Part shown: piece after piece, positions 11,401 to 22,991 of the stretch
How the letters are laid out: every line of letters begins with the position of its first letter
How positions within the stretch are numbered: the first letter of the stretch is position 1
Source of the DNA: Hyparrhenia diplandra
Taxonomy: Eukaryota; Streptophyta; Magnoliopsida; Poales; Poaceae
Reading direction: 5' to 3'
Assembly: GCA_015847255.1 (NCBI GenBank)
Contig: JADLZK010001312.1
Coordinates: 62,001 to 126,000 of the forward strand
DNA: 64,000 nt
The notes under the pieces: generated by a model
Database searches by the model: none
What the model saw: the letters and a program-made list of their open reading frames with translations, nothing else
What the model was told of the DNA's origin: nothing
Made by a program: the position numbers and the translations under genes

Positions 11401-11743
11401 TGAATTTCAATCACAATTCCAGCACTAGTATGTCTTCAATCATGATGTAAATGACCATAATGTTTTAAAGCTCATTTGTTACCAAGGATCCGAACTGTTT
11501 GAAAGCAAAATCTATGAATTTCAATCACAATCCGAGCACTAGTATGTCTTCAATCATGCCGTAAATGACCATAATGTTTTAAAGCTCATTTGTTACTAAG
11601 GATCCGGAACTGTTTGAAAGCAAAATCTATGAATTTCAATCACAATTTGAGCACTAGTATGTCTTCAATCATGCTATAATTGACCATAATGTTTTAGAGC
11701 TCATTTGTTACTAAGAATCCGAAGCGTTTGAAAGCAAAATCTA
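11401..11743. repeat. Three tandem copies of a 114-115 bp repeat inside the CACTA element
   Basis: Copies start at 11401, 11515 and 11630, each opening TGAATTTCAATCACAA and ending GAAAGCAAAATCTA. They differ by a few substitutions and one or two single-base indels. The repeat is AT-rich and non-coding. Confidence 0.85.
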
Positions 11744-12486
11744 AATATAAAAAGGAAAGGTTGCGATTATCCACACGGGCATTTCAACCAACACCTCAAA
11801 GGGCAGTGACCGACACACTCACCAAGCTTTGGCGCCTAAATGCGCTCCTATCTTGTCTCGGAGGATTTGAGGAGGACAAGGTCGCGGGGATTTGATGCGG
11901 CGTCGGGCGGTGAAGAGGAAGACGCCGTGAGGTCTTGGACGACAGAGAGGTGTGGCCGGTCCTCCCTCGGCGTGGAGGAAGACCAAGCGGGCGAGGCGAG
12001 GCTAGGACACGCGGCGGATTAGTTCTCATTCTCATAGGTAATAACTCGAACACCTAAAGAGATAATTACTTCTCACCGTGGAAGGCAGAGGATGCCGCGC
12101 GTGGCGTTGGGGGCGTCGGTGGAGGAGCCGCGGTGTGGGAGAACGCCGTCAAGCCTCGATTCCGCTTAGAGCGAACGGCCGGAGATGCGCCGAACGGCGC
12201 CCAAGCGGCGAGGGGGACGCACGTAACGGCGGCGTTGGAGTTGGTGGTATCCGTCGGTGAATCTGGTGCTCTTTAGGCGGTGGGGAACAAGAATGGCGCG
12301 GGGTTCAAAATAACTTGCCAAAATTTCGCTCCGAGCCACTCACATATATATATCGGCAAGGGCTGGTTTTCGGTTTGTGGGGAACGAATGGCGGGAGGTT
12401 CGGATACATTTGGAAAATTCACCCCGATCCTATTCGCGTCGGTTATAACCCACACCCGGCGATTGCTTCTGAGATCTTTGCCACTT

Positions 12487-14490
12487 CATGGATGATTATG
12501 TACCTCTGGCGTGAAGGATGTGTAATCCTCCCGGATAGAAATGGCTTGAATTTTTTTGCAAATCATGTACACCCAAAATATGACCTCACACAATATCTTA
12601 GGTTTTTGTGAGAAATATTTTAATTACTATGATTTTCTTCGAGCTAAACTGGCGACAAGAACGCTAATTACACCATGGAAACACGAGAAATTTTCATGGA
12701 CCTCCACAATGATTTGCCTCCTAGGGCACATGAGACCGGGGAAAAAGTCTAGAAGCATTACGGCTCTTTTTTGTGGGTACTCTCAGTTCAAACTATAATT
12801 ACGGTGGCGTCGGCGTGGAAATTCAAATAAAGCGGGGAAAGTACCAAACCAACTCCGAAAAAATCTTAAACTTCATGGTTGCTTCCCCATTTTGCATGTG
12901 AAAGGCTCGAAAAAAAAAGTTTGAGACCACTACAACAGCGGCAAACATATGAACCACATGGGGCACAAGAACTACATTGTAAAGTCCCGGTTCGATGAAA
13001 GGGATCATGTGCCTCGGTGAAGGATGTGTAATCCTCCTAGATAGAAATGGCTTGAATTTTTTTTGGTCATGTACACCCAAAATATGACCCCACACAAGAT
13101 CTTAGGTTTTTAGAAATATTTTAATTACTATGATTTTCTTCGAGCTAACCGGGCGCACAAGAACGCTAATTACACCATGGAAACACAAGAATTTTTCATG
13201 GACCACCACAGTGATTTGCCTCCTAGGGCACATGAGACCCTAGGGAAAAAGTCTAGCAACATTCTGGCTCTTTTTGTGGGTACTCTCGGTTCAAACTATA
13301 ATTGCACGGTGGCGTCGTAGAAATTCAAATAAACTGGGGAAAGTACCAAACCAACTCCAAAAAATCTCAAACTTCGTGGTTGCTTCCCCTGTTTGCATGT
13401 GAAAGGCTCGAGAAAAAGTTTGAGACCACTACAACAACGGCAAATATATGAACCACACGGGGCACAAGAACTACATTGTAAAAGTCTTTGGTTCAATGGA
13501 AGGGATCATGTGCCTCGGTGAAGGATGTGTAATCCTCCTAGATAGAAATGGCTTGAATTTTTTTTTTTTGCAGTCATGTACACCCAAAATATGACCCGAC
13601 ACAAGATCTTAGGTTTTTCTAAGAAATATTTTAATTACTATGATTTTCTTCGAGCTAAAGCGGCGACAAGAACGCTAATTACACCATGGAAACACGAGAA
13701 ATTTTTCATGGACCTCCACGTTGATTTGCCTCCTAGGGCACATGAGACTGGGGAAAAGTCTAGAAGCATTACGGCTCTTTTTGGTGGGTACTCTCGGTTC
13801 AAACTACAATTACACGGTTGGCGTCGCGTAGAAATTCAAATAAAGCGGGAAAAGTACCAAACCAACTCCGAAAAATCTCAAACTTCGTGGTGGTTGCTTC
13901 CCCGTTTGCATGTGAAAGGCTCAAAAAAGTTTGAGACCACTACAACATGGCAAACATATGAACCACATGGGGCACAAGAACTAGATTGTAAAGTCCGGTT
14001 AGATTTGGAAGGGATCATGTGCCTGTGTGAAGGATGTGTAATCCTCCTAGATAGAAATGGCTTGAATTTATTTTACAGTCATGTACACCCAAAAATATGA
14101 CCCCACTCAAGCTCTTAGGTTTTTTTTTGAGAAATATTTTAATTACTATGATTTTCTTCGAGCTAAACTGGCGACAAGAACGCTAATTACACCATGGAAA
14201 CACAAGAATTTTTTCATGGACCTCCACGATGATTTGCCTCCTAGGGCACATGAGACCGGGGAAAAGTCTAGAAGCATTCTCGCTCTTTTTGTGAGTCCTC
14301 TCAGTTCAAACTATAAATACACGGTGGCGTCGGCGTAGAAATTCAAATAAATTGGGGAAAGTACCAAACCAACTCGAACAATCTCAAACTTCGTGTTTGC
14401 TTCCCCATTTGCATCCGAAAGGCTCGAGAAAAAGTTTGAGACCACTACAACACCGACAAACATATGAACCACATGGGGCACAAGAACATT
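12487..14490. repeat. Four tandem copies of a ~505 bp repeat inside the CACTA element
   Basis: The mark GTGAAGGATGTGTAATCCTC begins at 12511, 13017, 13518 and 14027, so periods are 506, 501 and 509 bases. Each unit also holds GATTTTCTTCGAGCTAA, an ACACCATGGAAACAC block and AACCACAYGGGGCACAAGAA. Frames broken by small indels in every unit argue against a repeated protein. Confidence 0.85.
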
Positions 14491-17180
14491 ACAAATTAAT
14501 TAGGAACCGGTTAAACTAGCTACAACGACAAATAATTAACTTAGTAATTAAACACACTAATCATCATCATCATCGGGATCATTATTGGTCCACCTTGCGT
14601 CCATGCACATGAATATAGGTTTGTAGAAATATCGGGGTAATTGATGTCACGGATTAAGTATCCGCTTGATTCGATGAAGGTCAATGCCCTTATGATTGCA
14701 CTCTCTCGTCCCTCGCAAAGGCAAAGTAAAAATGCTCGGCCATAGATGTAACCTCTTGAATGACCCTTTGCTCAGGTGAAGTAAACCTTATGCGATATTG
14801 TAAGCCCTTCCGTAGTTCTTGGCCGAGGTGTGCGTAAGTCCCAATCATACCCGAAGTTGGTGCAATAAACCTTATGCAGCATAAGTAAGATCGTGAAGCA
14901 AAATCGCAAGTGGGAGAATCAAAATGAGTGAAAATGATGTAAATCTCTAATATCACGGTGTCAAAAATGATGAATTTAATTTCTTATGTACCACATCATG
15001 GTTACGTCTCCTAACATATTTGCTATATTGCCACGGGGGATATTGAGAGCAGACAAAGCATGTATCTTGAAGTGCGAGAAATCGGGCACAATGTAGCAAA
15101 CACGTCGGTGCATCTAAGCACAAGGAAACGACATTAATCTTGCGGGGCGTTTTTGCAAAAGACATTCTCTCTGTTTCCCCTCTTGTGGATTAGGTGGTCA
15201 TTTGTTTCTGGACACCTCAAAGGGATGTAAAACTTATTTCACACCTATATAGTTGGCGACTATGTGATGTTCTAGATGTCGTGGTCTCCACAAAACAAGA
15301 GATAAAGAACTAGCTAAGTGTTGTTTCTAGCCATTGTAATTGGGGATAAAGTCGTGACACATATAAATGCAACAAAATGACGTTAAATTAAACTAATCGC
15401 CCAAGTATTTGTTATAGTAAAATAAGAAATAAAAATGTTAGAAAAAATTTCATACGATATTTGGATAAGGGAATGGCCTTGTGTCCACACCCGGTATGAA
15501 TGGCTCATCGCCGGCGCGTGGAAACTTGGTTGTTGTGGTGGCGGCAAAAGGGTGAGGACCGTTCATACCACCGGTAGGCGATAAAAAAGGAAAAAAAAAA
15601 AAAAAGGACAAAGCTCATGAATATATATAATATATATATTGTTCATATGCATATATATAGGAATTCTAGACAAGAAAAAAATCCTTATCGATAAAATATC
15701 CTAGAGCCATGAACAAATCTCCTAAAAAAAGAGAGAAAAGAGGGAAAGAGCCTGAGTGGATTTCGATGCGGAGTGAGTGTAAAAGCGGCAAGTCGAAGCT
15801 CGTGGGTGGGTGCGTGCGTGGGTATGTGTGTTTGATTTATAGCAGTTGTTGAGGGTAGATAAATCTTTGCTTAGGGTGTTAAGATACCCGACGGTGATAC
15901 AATATCACTACCGGTTATTTGTTATGAAACCGGCGGTGAATCTGATATCACTACGGTCATTTGTATGTAGCCGGCGGTGAATTCGATCCTCGTCACTTCA
16001 CTTTCGATTTTGCATGCATGCATGCATTGTTGTAATCTTCTGCCGCATATGTATGCAGTAGATGCTTCACGCATATGCATATGCGCAGTAGATGCTTCAC
16101 GCAAAATTTGGATTTCATATCACGTTCTATGCGGCATTATTTGTTTTTTACCGACATTTGAGGCCATATGGATGTGAATAAAATTTATTATGTGTTGTAT
16201 TTGTGTTTTGTTACATATACTAACTTTATTTCATTCACATTGGATTTGGATTTGTTGTATTTTCATGACATTAAAGCATATTTGGCCTTAACCGTCTTTT
16301 ATTATGTTCGATGAAGGGTAAAAAATGGGAACTCGAAGATATCGAAGAGACATTCCACATCCATAACAAACAAAAATACAACAGATAAGAAATTTGATAA
16401 CATATATTTCCATAACAAAAGACCTTACATAAAACTAAATATACGGTAACAAAGACCAATTCACGAGATAAGTCAATGCTACAATCAAAGTGTAGAAACA
16501 CATTAAAATTTAACCACCTCGGTAAGTCTCTTGTAGCATCTCTCCGGGGTCAAGAAGTGGCGAGACTACTAAAAAACCGACCGAGGAGGTTGGAGGATGA
16601 GATTCAGCGGGAGCTTCGTCTTTAGCCCAAACTTGACCATTGGACCAAGGATGAAATCCAAAGAATTTGGTCCGATGGGGATTGTTTTTCCGTGGATGCA
16701 CCATATGATTCAGATACTATATGCCCATGTGCCCGGGTTTTGGTTAGACATTTCCACCCCAAAACACAAGGACTCCGGACTCTTAATATGAGTCCGAGTT
16801 CGATCCCTGAATCATGGCACCCATAGAAGCCGCAAGCTCCGGTGTCTCTCCATCTTGATAAGACTCTTCTAGCACCTTTTCGTAAACCATTTTCTTGGAC
16901 TAGGCATATCTATATGTGCGGGGCTTTCTCCCAAAAAAAGAAGGCCATATGTATGTGGAATCAGTAAAAGTCTTGCTAGCAAAGAAGATTGAGGGACGAA
17001 GAACAAGGAAAATAAGCGTAAAAAGATTTCCTAGATCCAAAACCCATGACACTAATATTCAAAACTAAGCCCCTCAGTATTTTGAGGAGAGAATAAGAAC
17101 TACGGGGACGAACCAAGAATGCAAGAACAGATAGGAGAAATTGGGTGCAAAAACACAGCGTCCCCCTTGCCGTTTAAATA
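14491..17180. other. CACTA interior, no intact gene; internal subterminal-type repeats near 15.9 kb
   Basis: Short open frames on the minus strand (about 14690-15165 and 16510-16930) have protein-like pieces but no recognised family and no continuous exon model. At 15895-15985 there are again CCGGCGGTGAAT and CACTACCGGTTAT motifs. A second such patch lies at 17290-17430. These look like ends of another CACTA copy left inside. Confidence 0.5.
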
Positions 17181-18263
17181 GGCGAGATGCCATGGTTGAG
17201 CGGCTGCCGTTTGTACGGGAGGGCGTGGCAGCGGTGCACCAAAGATTGGTGCAAAGTGGTCTCGCCGGTCGAGTTGAGAATCAGGCGGCCGTTGAATTCT
17301 ACTGAAATCACTGCCGGGTCAAGTTTTCACCCGGCGGTGATATCGAATACCACCGCCGGAAAGATCTGCACCGGCGGTGATCTACTAATCCTTGCCGGGT
17401 GTAAAATTACACCCGGTAGTGTTTTAACTAACATTGATTTAACCCATCGATCTTTGCGGTGGTGCCCGTGCTTTTCTTATTGGTTCGGAGACCTTTATTT
17501 GGTTTCCCTAACCGCGTGAATACTACCGCAACGCGGTTCTCCAAGCGGCGACATGCATGCCTGCCTGACGGCCTCTCGTGAACATGCTAAGTGAGCGTGG
17601 CGGCTACAACATTGTCGCGTACTGCGTACTACTACCATGGTCAAAAAAAAAAAAAAACGTGATGGCTATCCGTTGGGCGGTACAAGTTTGATTCTTTAAA
17701 TAGCCCGGCGGTGTTGTGGATGTGCTTCTGACAAGTTGAGGTCATTTGTTCGTTCTCCGGCCCGAGGTAGTCTAAGTCTCTCGTCTCCCTCCCTCCCCCC
17801 CTCCGCTCCCTCCCCCCATCGGCATCGAAGGTGCGTGTTGTTGATCTTGTAGCAATGGTAAATAATGTAAAGCATGCATTCCTTGTTTCAAAATAACAAT
17901 GGTGTATTTAGATAAATCAATATCATTAGATTCCCGTGAGCAATATCTATAGCAACGGTAATCCAAATTAAACTCGAGCATCGTTCTTGAAAAAATGGTC
18001 AAAAACTAGCTCGTTGGGGATCGAACCAGGGGATCGGGATTGGGTGCATTGGGAAACGCTTGGCAGTACCGAGGAAGCGGCCATTGGAAACGCGCAAAAA
18101 CACGTAGCGGTCGCCCTTGGTTGCCGCCTAAGCGTGGGGATTGGAGATCAAAAGCGGCGTGCCTTTGTGTGCCGGGGGAGGCGGGTCGTCATTTGTTTAT
18201 TTCATTTTCATGGCACCGTCTTGGGAAATGACAATCGACCGCATGCATTCCATGGCTTGTTAC

Positions 18264-18556
18264 TATATAAGCGTGCATAGCACCCTCGATTTGGTACCTA
18301 ATTAACCTCTCTCTTTCCATAACCCCGATCACGAGGCGGCTTCATCGGCGTGCGTGCGAGATGGCGGCAACTACACCGTGGAGGAGCTTCAGTTCACCGT
18401 CGCGCGCCTCCATGGCGCCCTCTTAAAGCTCACCAACCGCCAAAGCGGTCGGCACGCCAGCGGTGGCTTGGCGTTGGTGGAGAACGCCAACTTCTACGCC
18501 TACAAGGTCGATGCCATCGCCCGACATCCTCGGCTAGCGGGGGTACCGGTGAGGGC
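18264..18556 (+). CDS. Promoter plus first exon-like ORF inside the CACTA element
   Basis: TATATAA at 18264-18270 is followed after about 35-40 bases by an open frame running from 18306. It includes GGNYTVEELQFTVARLHGAL and then VENANFYAYKVDAIARHP. The amino-acid composition is natural. The frame meets GGTACCGGTGAGGGC near 18551, which would serve as a splice donor. No ATG lies in frame upstream; the nearest ATG, at 18361, is in another frame, so a one-base indel may have removed the true start. I do not recognise the protein. It could be a captured plant gene 5' end or part of an accessory protein of the transposon. It reads outward, toward the right terminus. Confidence 0.4.
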
Positions 18557-18849
18557 CGGGCGGGCGTGAACACGATGGCGCTTCGAGGCGCCGGGCGGTG
18601 GGAACGCGGCCGGCGGCGGTGAGGATGAGGCGGTGAGGGGACGAGGCCTAGGCTGCGGCGGCGCTTTCTTTTTATTTTTTTCATTTTGGAAATATATTAT
18701 CTAGTAATATATAATGAACACAATCGTTTTTAATTCGTCTTAGGTGGTGCAATCTTACATTTCTATCGTTTGTTTTACTGTTCCTTGGTCTTCAAATCGC
18801 TAACGGTTCTTATTCAAACCCGCGAGCTATCGGTTCCTTGTCATTGTAT

Positions 18850-19140
18850 ATTGCTTCCCTCCCAAATCGCTATCGGTTCTAATTCAACCCGGTTGTGTCT
18901 ATCTTCAAATCGCTTTCGGTTTTAATTCAAACCAGCGAGTGATCTGCGGTCCATCAAGACCCATTGCCGGGGAACGATTCAACCCGGTGGTGATCTAAGT
19001 CTTCACCGCCGGAATTGGTCGAATACGTGGAGTTTGAGTTTCAGCGCCCGAGCGGTTCATCACTGCGGGCGAGGTTCAACACCGCCGGTGGATTAAATTC
19101 GGCGGTGATGCCGGCGTAGTGATGAGCGAATCTGTAGTAG
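18850..19140. repeat. CACTA right subterminal repeat region
   Basis: Copies of CACCGCCGG, CGGCGGTGAT and CGCTAYCGGTTC-like motifs in both directions mirror the left end array. Confidence 0.7.
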
Positions 19141-19167
19141 TGAGGGTTCATTTTTATCAAGTATATA

Positions 19168-19410
19168 CTCCCTCCGTCCCATGGAGTATGTCGTTTTTGA
19201 CTTTGACCGAAAGTACCATGTTTGACTATCCGTTTTATTCAGATTATTTTGGCAAAATCATAAAATAAATAAGTTATGATTAAAGTATGTCCAATGATAA
19301 AATAGGTTATAAAAATAAATAATTTTACATAATTTTTTTTTTTGAATAAGGCGAAGACCAAACAAAATGGTACGGAGTCTAAAGTGACAAACTCAACGGG
19401 ATGGAGGGAG
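19168..19410. mobile_element. Stowaway-type MITE
   Basis: The element is 243 bases, starts CTCCCTCCGTCCC and ends GGGATGGAGGGAG, and is flanked by TA on both sides (19166-19167, 19411-19412). Unit 1 lacks it at the matching place, so it arrived after the tandem duplication. Confidence 0.85.
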
Positions 19411-20279
19411 TACACTAGTAGAGAAGGGGTTGTAGTCGGTTCCCTAACCCCCTTTATTCCCGGTTTTGGAACCGGACTACCAATCTAATGGTCTCGGTCT
19501 TTAGTCTTGGGTCACACAACCGGGATTAGAGCCCATCTTCAAAAGCGAATAAATAAATACAATTTTAGAGACTTCTCTTGCAATGTGTGGGATTGAACCC
19601 AAGACATGTTGCATCGCACATAGATTCCTTATCAACTCCATCGCACACCACATGATATACCGTCTAGGGCACACTCCTTTTGAATTGACCCGTAGGGCCA
19701 CCCTTTAGTCCTGGTTGGTAATTTAGTCCTGGTTGGTCAATCAAGACTAAAGGTTGGAGGACCCTCAGTCGGGTTGATAACACCAATCGAGACTAAAGGA
19801 TGGCTTTTAGTCCATTTCCATATTACAAACCGAGATTAAATGGTTTCCGTTGCGCGTGCGGCAATAATGCTCCGTTTTGTCTCAAACTTTAACACAACTA
19901 AATGTGCAGTAATGAATCGAGTGTTTTGTTCCTAAAAACACTTGGATATACATGGTAGATAGACTCTGATATACCCAAACTAGCAAAAACGTTTTTTATC
20001 TTGGGAGCAAAGGCTCAAAGCACATATCTAGAGGCGTATATATTCGGAGCTGAGGAATTCAACAGGTAACCTCGGAATGAAAAACAATCATACAAGGGAA
20101 TGTGCTCGACTTTAGAAGCGGCATTATCAGTTTCTTACACTGGATATAGAACTAGATTAGTACTCATAGAAACAACAAAACAACAAAAGCAATCCTGCGA
20201 ATCAAGTAGACAACCTCACACACACAACACTGATTCGCTGAATCATTCTTATTCACGCATGGCATGCATGCAAGCGTGC

Positions 20280-20510
20280 CTATTCGTCCTGTTCGCCGGC
20301 CAGCATTCCGCGGTGCACCCTCTCGATGTACTCAGAGGCCCTCCGGTTGATGTCGCGGTCGGCGTACCAGTTGTGGCCGTAGTAGTCGTCGTCGTCGCTC
20401 GGCCGCTCCCTTGTCCCGTGGTAGTACCGCTGCGGCGCCGCCGCTGCTTCCTCCTGCTTCTTCTTGCACCCGAACAGGGACGCAAAAAAGGAGCTCTTAC
20501 CTCTCCCCAT
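20280..20510 (-). CDS. Small plant protein with RASEYIERVHRGM tail, copy 2
   Basis: Single-exon gene of 76 residues, ATG at 20510, nearly identical to the copy at 7593-7835. It lacks four residues of the Arg/Pro run after the alanine tract. It also has a few substitutions (His for Gln after YY, Glu for Val before RPS, MLAGEQDE for MVASEQDE at the end). The basic leader MGRGKSSFFASLFGCKKKQ and the tail DINRRASEYIERVHRGM are unchanged. The indel is a multiple of three and no stop has appeared, which suggests that both copies stay under some coding constraint. Function unknown. Confidence 0.75.
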   Translation of the reverse strand: MGRGKSSFFASLFGCKKKQEEAAAAPQRYYHGTRERPSDDDDYYGHNWYADRDINRRASEYIERVHRGMLAGEQDE

Positions 20511-20664
20511 CGACACCGTACCTCGCTCTTTTCAGCAAGCTACAACGACAATCGGATGGATATATATGGTTGGTTCCAAGGCTAGCTCACTCTCTCTTTC
20601 TCTCTCGCAGGCTACAACAGGAATTGGCTGCTGTTGGTTAGTGTTATTGGGATCAGGTCTCGTG

Positions 20665-20706
20665 TATTTATAGGAGACACTGACCCCTCCCCACCCCGTG
20701 CACGTG
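20665..20706 (-). promoter_or_regulatory. TATA box and G-box of small-protein gene, copy 2
   Basis: TATAAATA on the minus strand at 20665-20672 and CACGTG at 20701-20706 keep the same order and nearly the same spacing as in copy 1. Confidence 0.6.
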
Positions 20707-22789
20707 TGCGCAAGACTTGTTTAGAGCTTCATCTTCGTTAGTCTAATCGCCATTAGGGGTTTGGTGTAGTACGGAATGAGATATGCTTTTGGGGGTTAGG
20801 CAGCAGCTTTGTATGATTAATCGCGGTGATTCCTGGGCTAGCAGCTAGCTCTTTTTGACTGGCCATTCATTGGGCCGGCCGTGTAATCCAGCGCCATTTG
20901 TTTAATAACTAGAAATTACTGACAAGCAAAGCTTGGCTATAGTCCGCGCTAGTGTATATCAAATTCAGGACTGAATTGAAGCAAGCAATCAAAAGAAGAA
21001 AAGGTGACTGATTACTGAACCCGTCGATCGATGTTTCGAGAGCATGCTGGTGTGCCGATCGAGAGCTGAGGCCATGGATCCAAGCATGACTTGTACTACT
21101 AGCACGCTTGTGCGCACGTGTACGTTTAGCAGCGCACGTAACCGTGTTTTTGAGCAAAGACGTTGGTATGCAAAGGTCGAGTTGGGCAGCACTAACGGCC
21201 GGCCGTGACCGCGAGCAGTGACGAACGACCAAAGAAGGCCCAGCTCTGCAGTTGACAATAGGCTGCTGTGTGTACGTAATAGTGCGCACAAGATTTGAAC
21301 AACTTAAACAACAGCATCGCGAAGATTAAACAAAGGAAGATGCACGGACCAATTACATCTCTTCAGACTCCGAATCTTTTGGTCCATCACTACTGCTATT
21401 CGCAAGAGAGAGTCAAGACGCATATAGAGGTTGCCCGTGGATTCCTGGAGTTGTTGGGCGCGAGCCGCGAGGCCTCCGGCCGGTTGGCTGCAGTGCGGCA
21501 GAAATTTCCAAAAGTTACATGCACACCCTAAACTACATGCTATATATACTAGCAGCAGTGACAACCATCATATTTTTTTTTATCGTGAAGACTTAAGGTT
21601 CTTAGCATCACAAACTAACTGAGACGATCAATCTGGACTCCGGAGGGCGTCAAGTCGCGGTTTGGCACGCGTGCAACTTTCACAAGAGCAGACAGAAAGC
21701 GACCATTGCTTATTATGAGGGGCGCAAAAGGATATCTGTCTGTCCATTTATCAGTTTAGGGGAACAGATTCCCGGTTACTTTATCCTCCCTGGCTCCTTG
21801 TTTCAGAGGATAAGAAGTTAATTAACAAGCTTAATTCAAGTCTTAGAACATTAGTCTAGTCTAGTAACTTACTATCGTTAGTTCATTCCTTGCGTCTTGG
21901 GCTAAGCTTGGACCAGTCGTTAGGCACGTCTAAACATGGTAATGCAAGGATTGCTCTCTTTGGTGACAACATTAGTATCAGGGATGGCCTTATATTTTCT
22001 TCATGGATGGAAGGATTAGGGGGAGGAAGTTCTTTGGTTAGTATAGGAGCTGGTGGTAAAGAAGTCGTAAAGGTCCTAGACTTTGCATTCTATTGACAAG
22101 AAAAGTAATTATTGTAGACAATGTCCAAGTGGCAAAGGAAATAATCTCTGAGAGAACAATAAAAGAGAAGATCGATATCCATTTCAACACAAGACAGGGT
22201 AAGGTACATCGCTAATCTTAAAATCTTATATTACATGGCTAGTCTGTACTAGTGTATCAAATTCAAGGCTGAATTGAAGGAAGCAATCAAAAAGGTGACT
22301 GAACCGAACCAGCCGATCGATGTTTCTAGCTAGTGCATGCTTGTAAGGGAACCAACCATGTCGCACGTGTACATATTTAGCAGCGCACGTAACCGTGTTT
22401 TTGAGCACAGACGTTGGCATGCAAAGATCGAGTTGGGCAGCGCTACCGGCCGTGAGCACTGACGACCAACAGAGAGGGCCTTTCAGCTAGGAGTTGAATA
22501 GGCCGGGGCGGAACGTACACTAGATCGGAGTTGAAATATTGCACATGCAGGCTGCTCCGTACGCACTAGATTTGAACAACTTAAACAAAAGCAGCGCCAA
22601 GATTAAAAGAACGACGATGCACGGACCAGTTATATTATCTCTGCAGACTCCGAATCTTGTTGGTCCATTACTACTGCTGTTCGCAAGAGAGAGACTATAT
22701 ATAAGTTTGCCCATGGATTGGATTCCATGGATTCCAGGAGTTGTTGGGCGAGAGGAAGGACCTCCGGTTGGCTGCAACGCGGCAGAAAT

Positions 22790-22951
22790 TTCTCAGTCAG
22801 TTCAGGGACTTCTCTACGACTTAAAAAAAGTAGCTAGAAACCAAATTTTGAGAGACTTTTCCTCTATTTGCTCTGAAAGACTTTTTTCAAGGGATTTTAT
22901 TTAAAAGTCTCTGGACTAAAGTCTTGAGACTATTTGTTTTGAACCAAACAG
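22790..22951. mobile_element. MITE inserted in unit 3
   Basis: Compared with units 1 and 2, extra sequence starts right after CGGCAGAAATTTC and ends with AACCAAACAGGGG before the match resumes at CTAAGCTACTTGC. It is AT-rich, has CAGGGACTT / AAGTCTCTGG-type inverted pieces, and is non-coding. The AACCAAACAGG end is common among small hAT/PIF-type MITEs of grasses. Confidence 0.6.
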
Positions 22952-22991
22952 GGGCTAAGCTACTTGCTATACTAGCAGCAGCAATAACCAT

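Larger units (their letters stand above)
10270..19142. mobile_element. CACTA (En/Spm-type) transposon, 8.9 kb, with AGG target duplication
   Basis: The left end is CACTACTACAGAATTG and the right end is the reverse complement of CACTACTACAGATTCG, giving 12 matching terminal bases. AGG lies directly outside both ends (10267-10269 and 19143-19145), the 3-bp duplication expected for CACTA elements. Unit 1 shows the empty site at about 6590 (GATTGAAAGAGGGTTCAT), proving the boundaries. Subterminal repeats of the CCGGCGGTGAT / ACCGCCGG type crowd both ends and also two inner places. No intact transposase frame was recognised, so the element looks non-autonomous or rearranged. It contains two sets of tandem repeats and a promoter-like ORF near the right end. 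Confidence 0.9.
9405..22085. repeat. Tandem segmental duplication, unit 2
   Basis: This matches unit 1 from 4392 on but is split by an 8.9 kb CACTA element at 10270. The parts 9405-10269 and 19146-22085 together equal unit 1 without its private insertions, except for a Stowaway MITE at 19168. The unit carries the second small-protein gene. Similarity to unit 1 is high by eye over the gene and its upstream kilobase, with small indels only. Confidence 0.85.

Noticed and set aside
11401..14490. CRISPR-like array
   Set aside because: The repeats are direct, contiguous and 115 or 505 bases long, without short spacers. They are tandem repeats inside a transposon of a eukaryote.
14690..15165. Two minus-strand frames in the CACTA element as transposase exons
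   Set aside because: They have natural composition, but no transposase motif was recognised and the splice model between them is not convincing.
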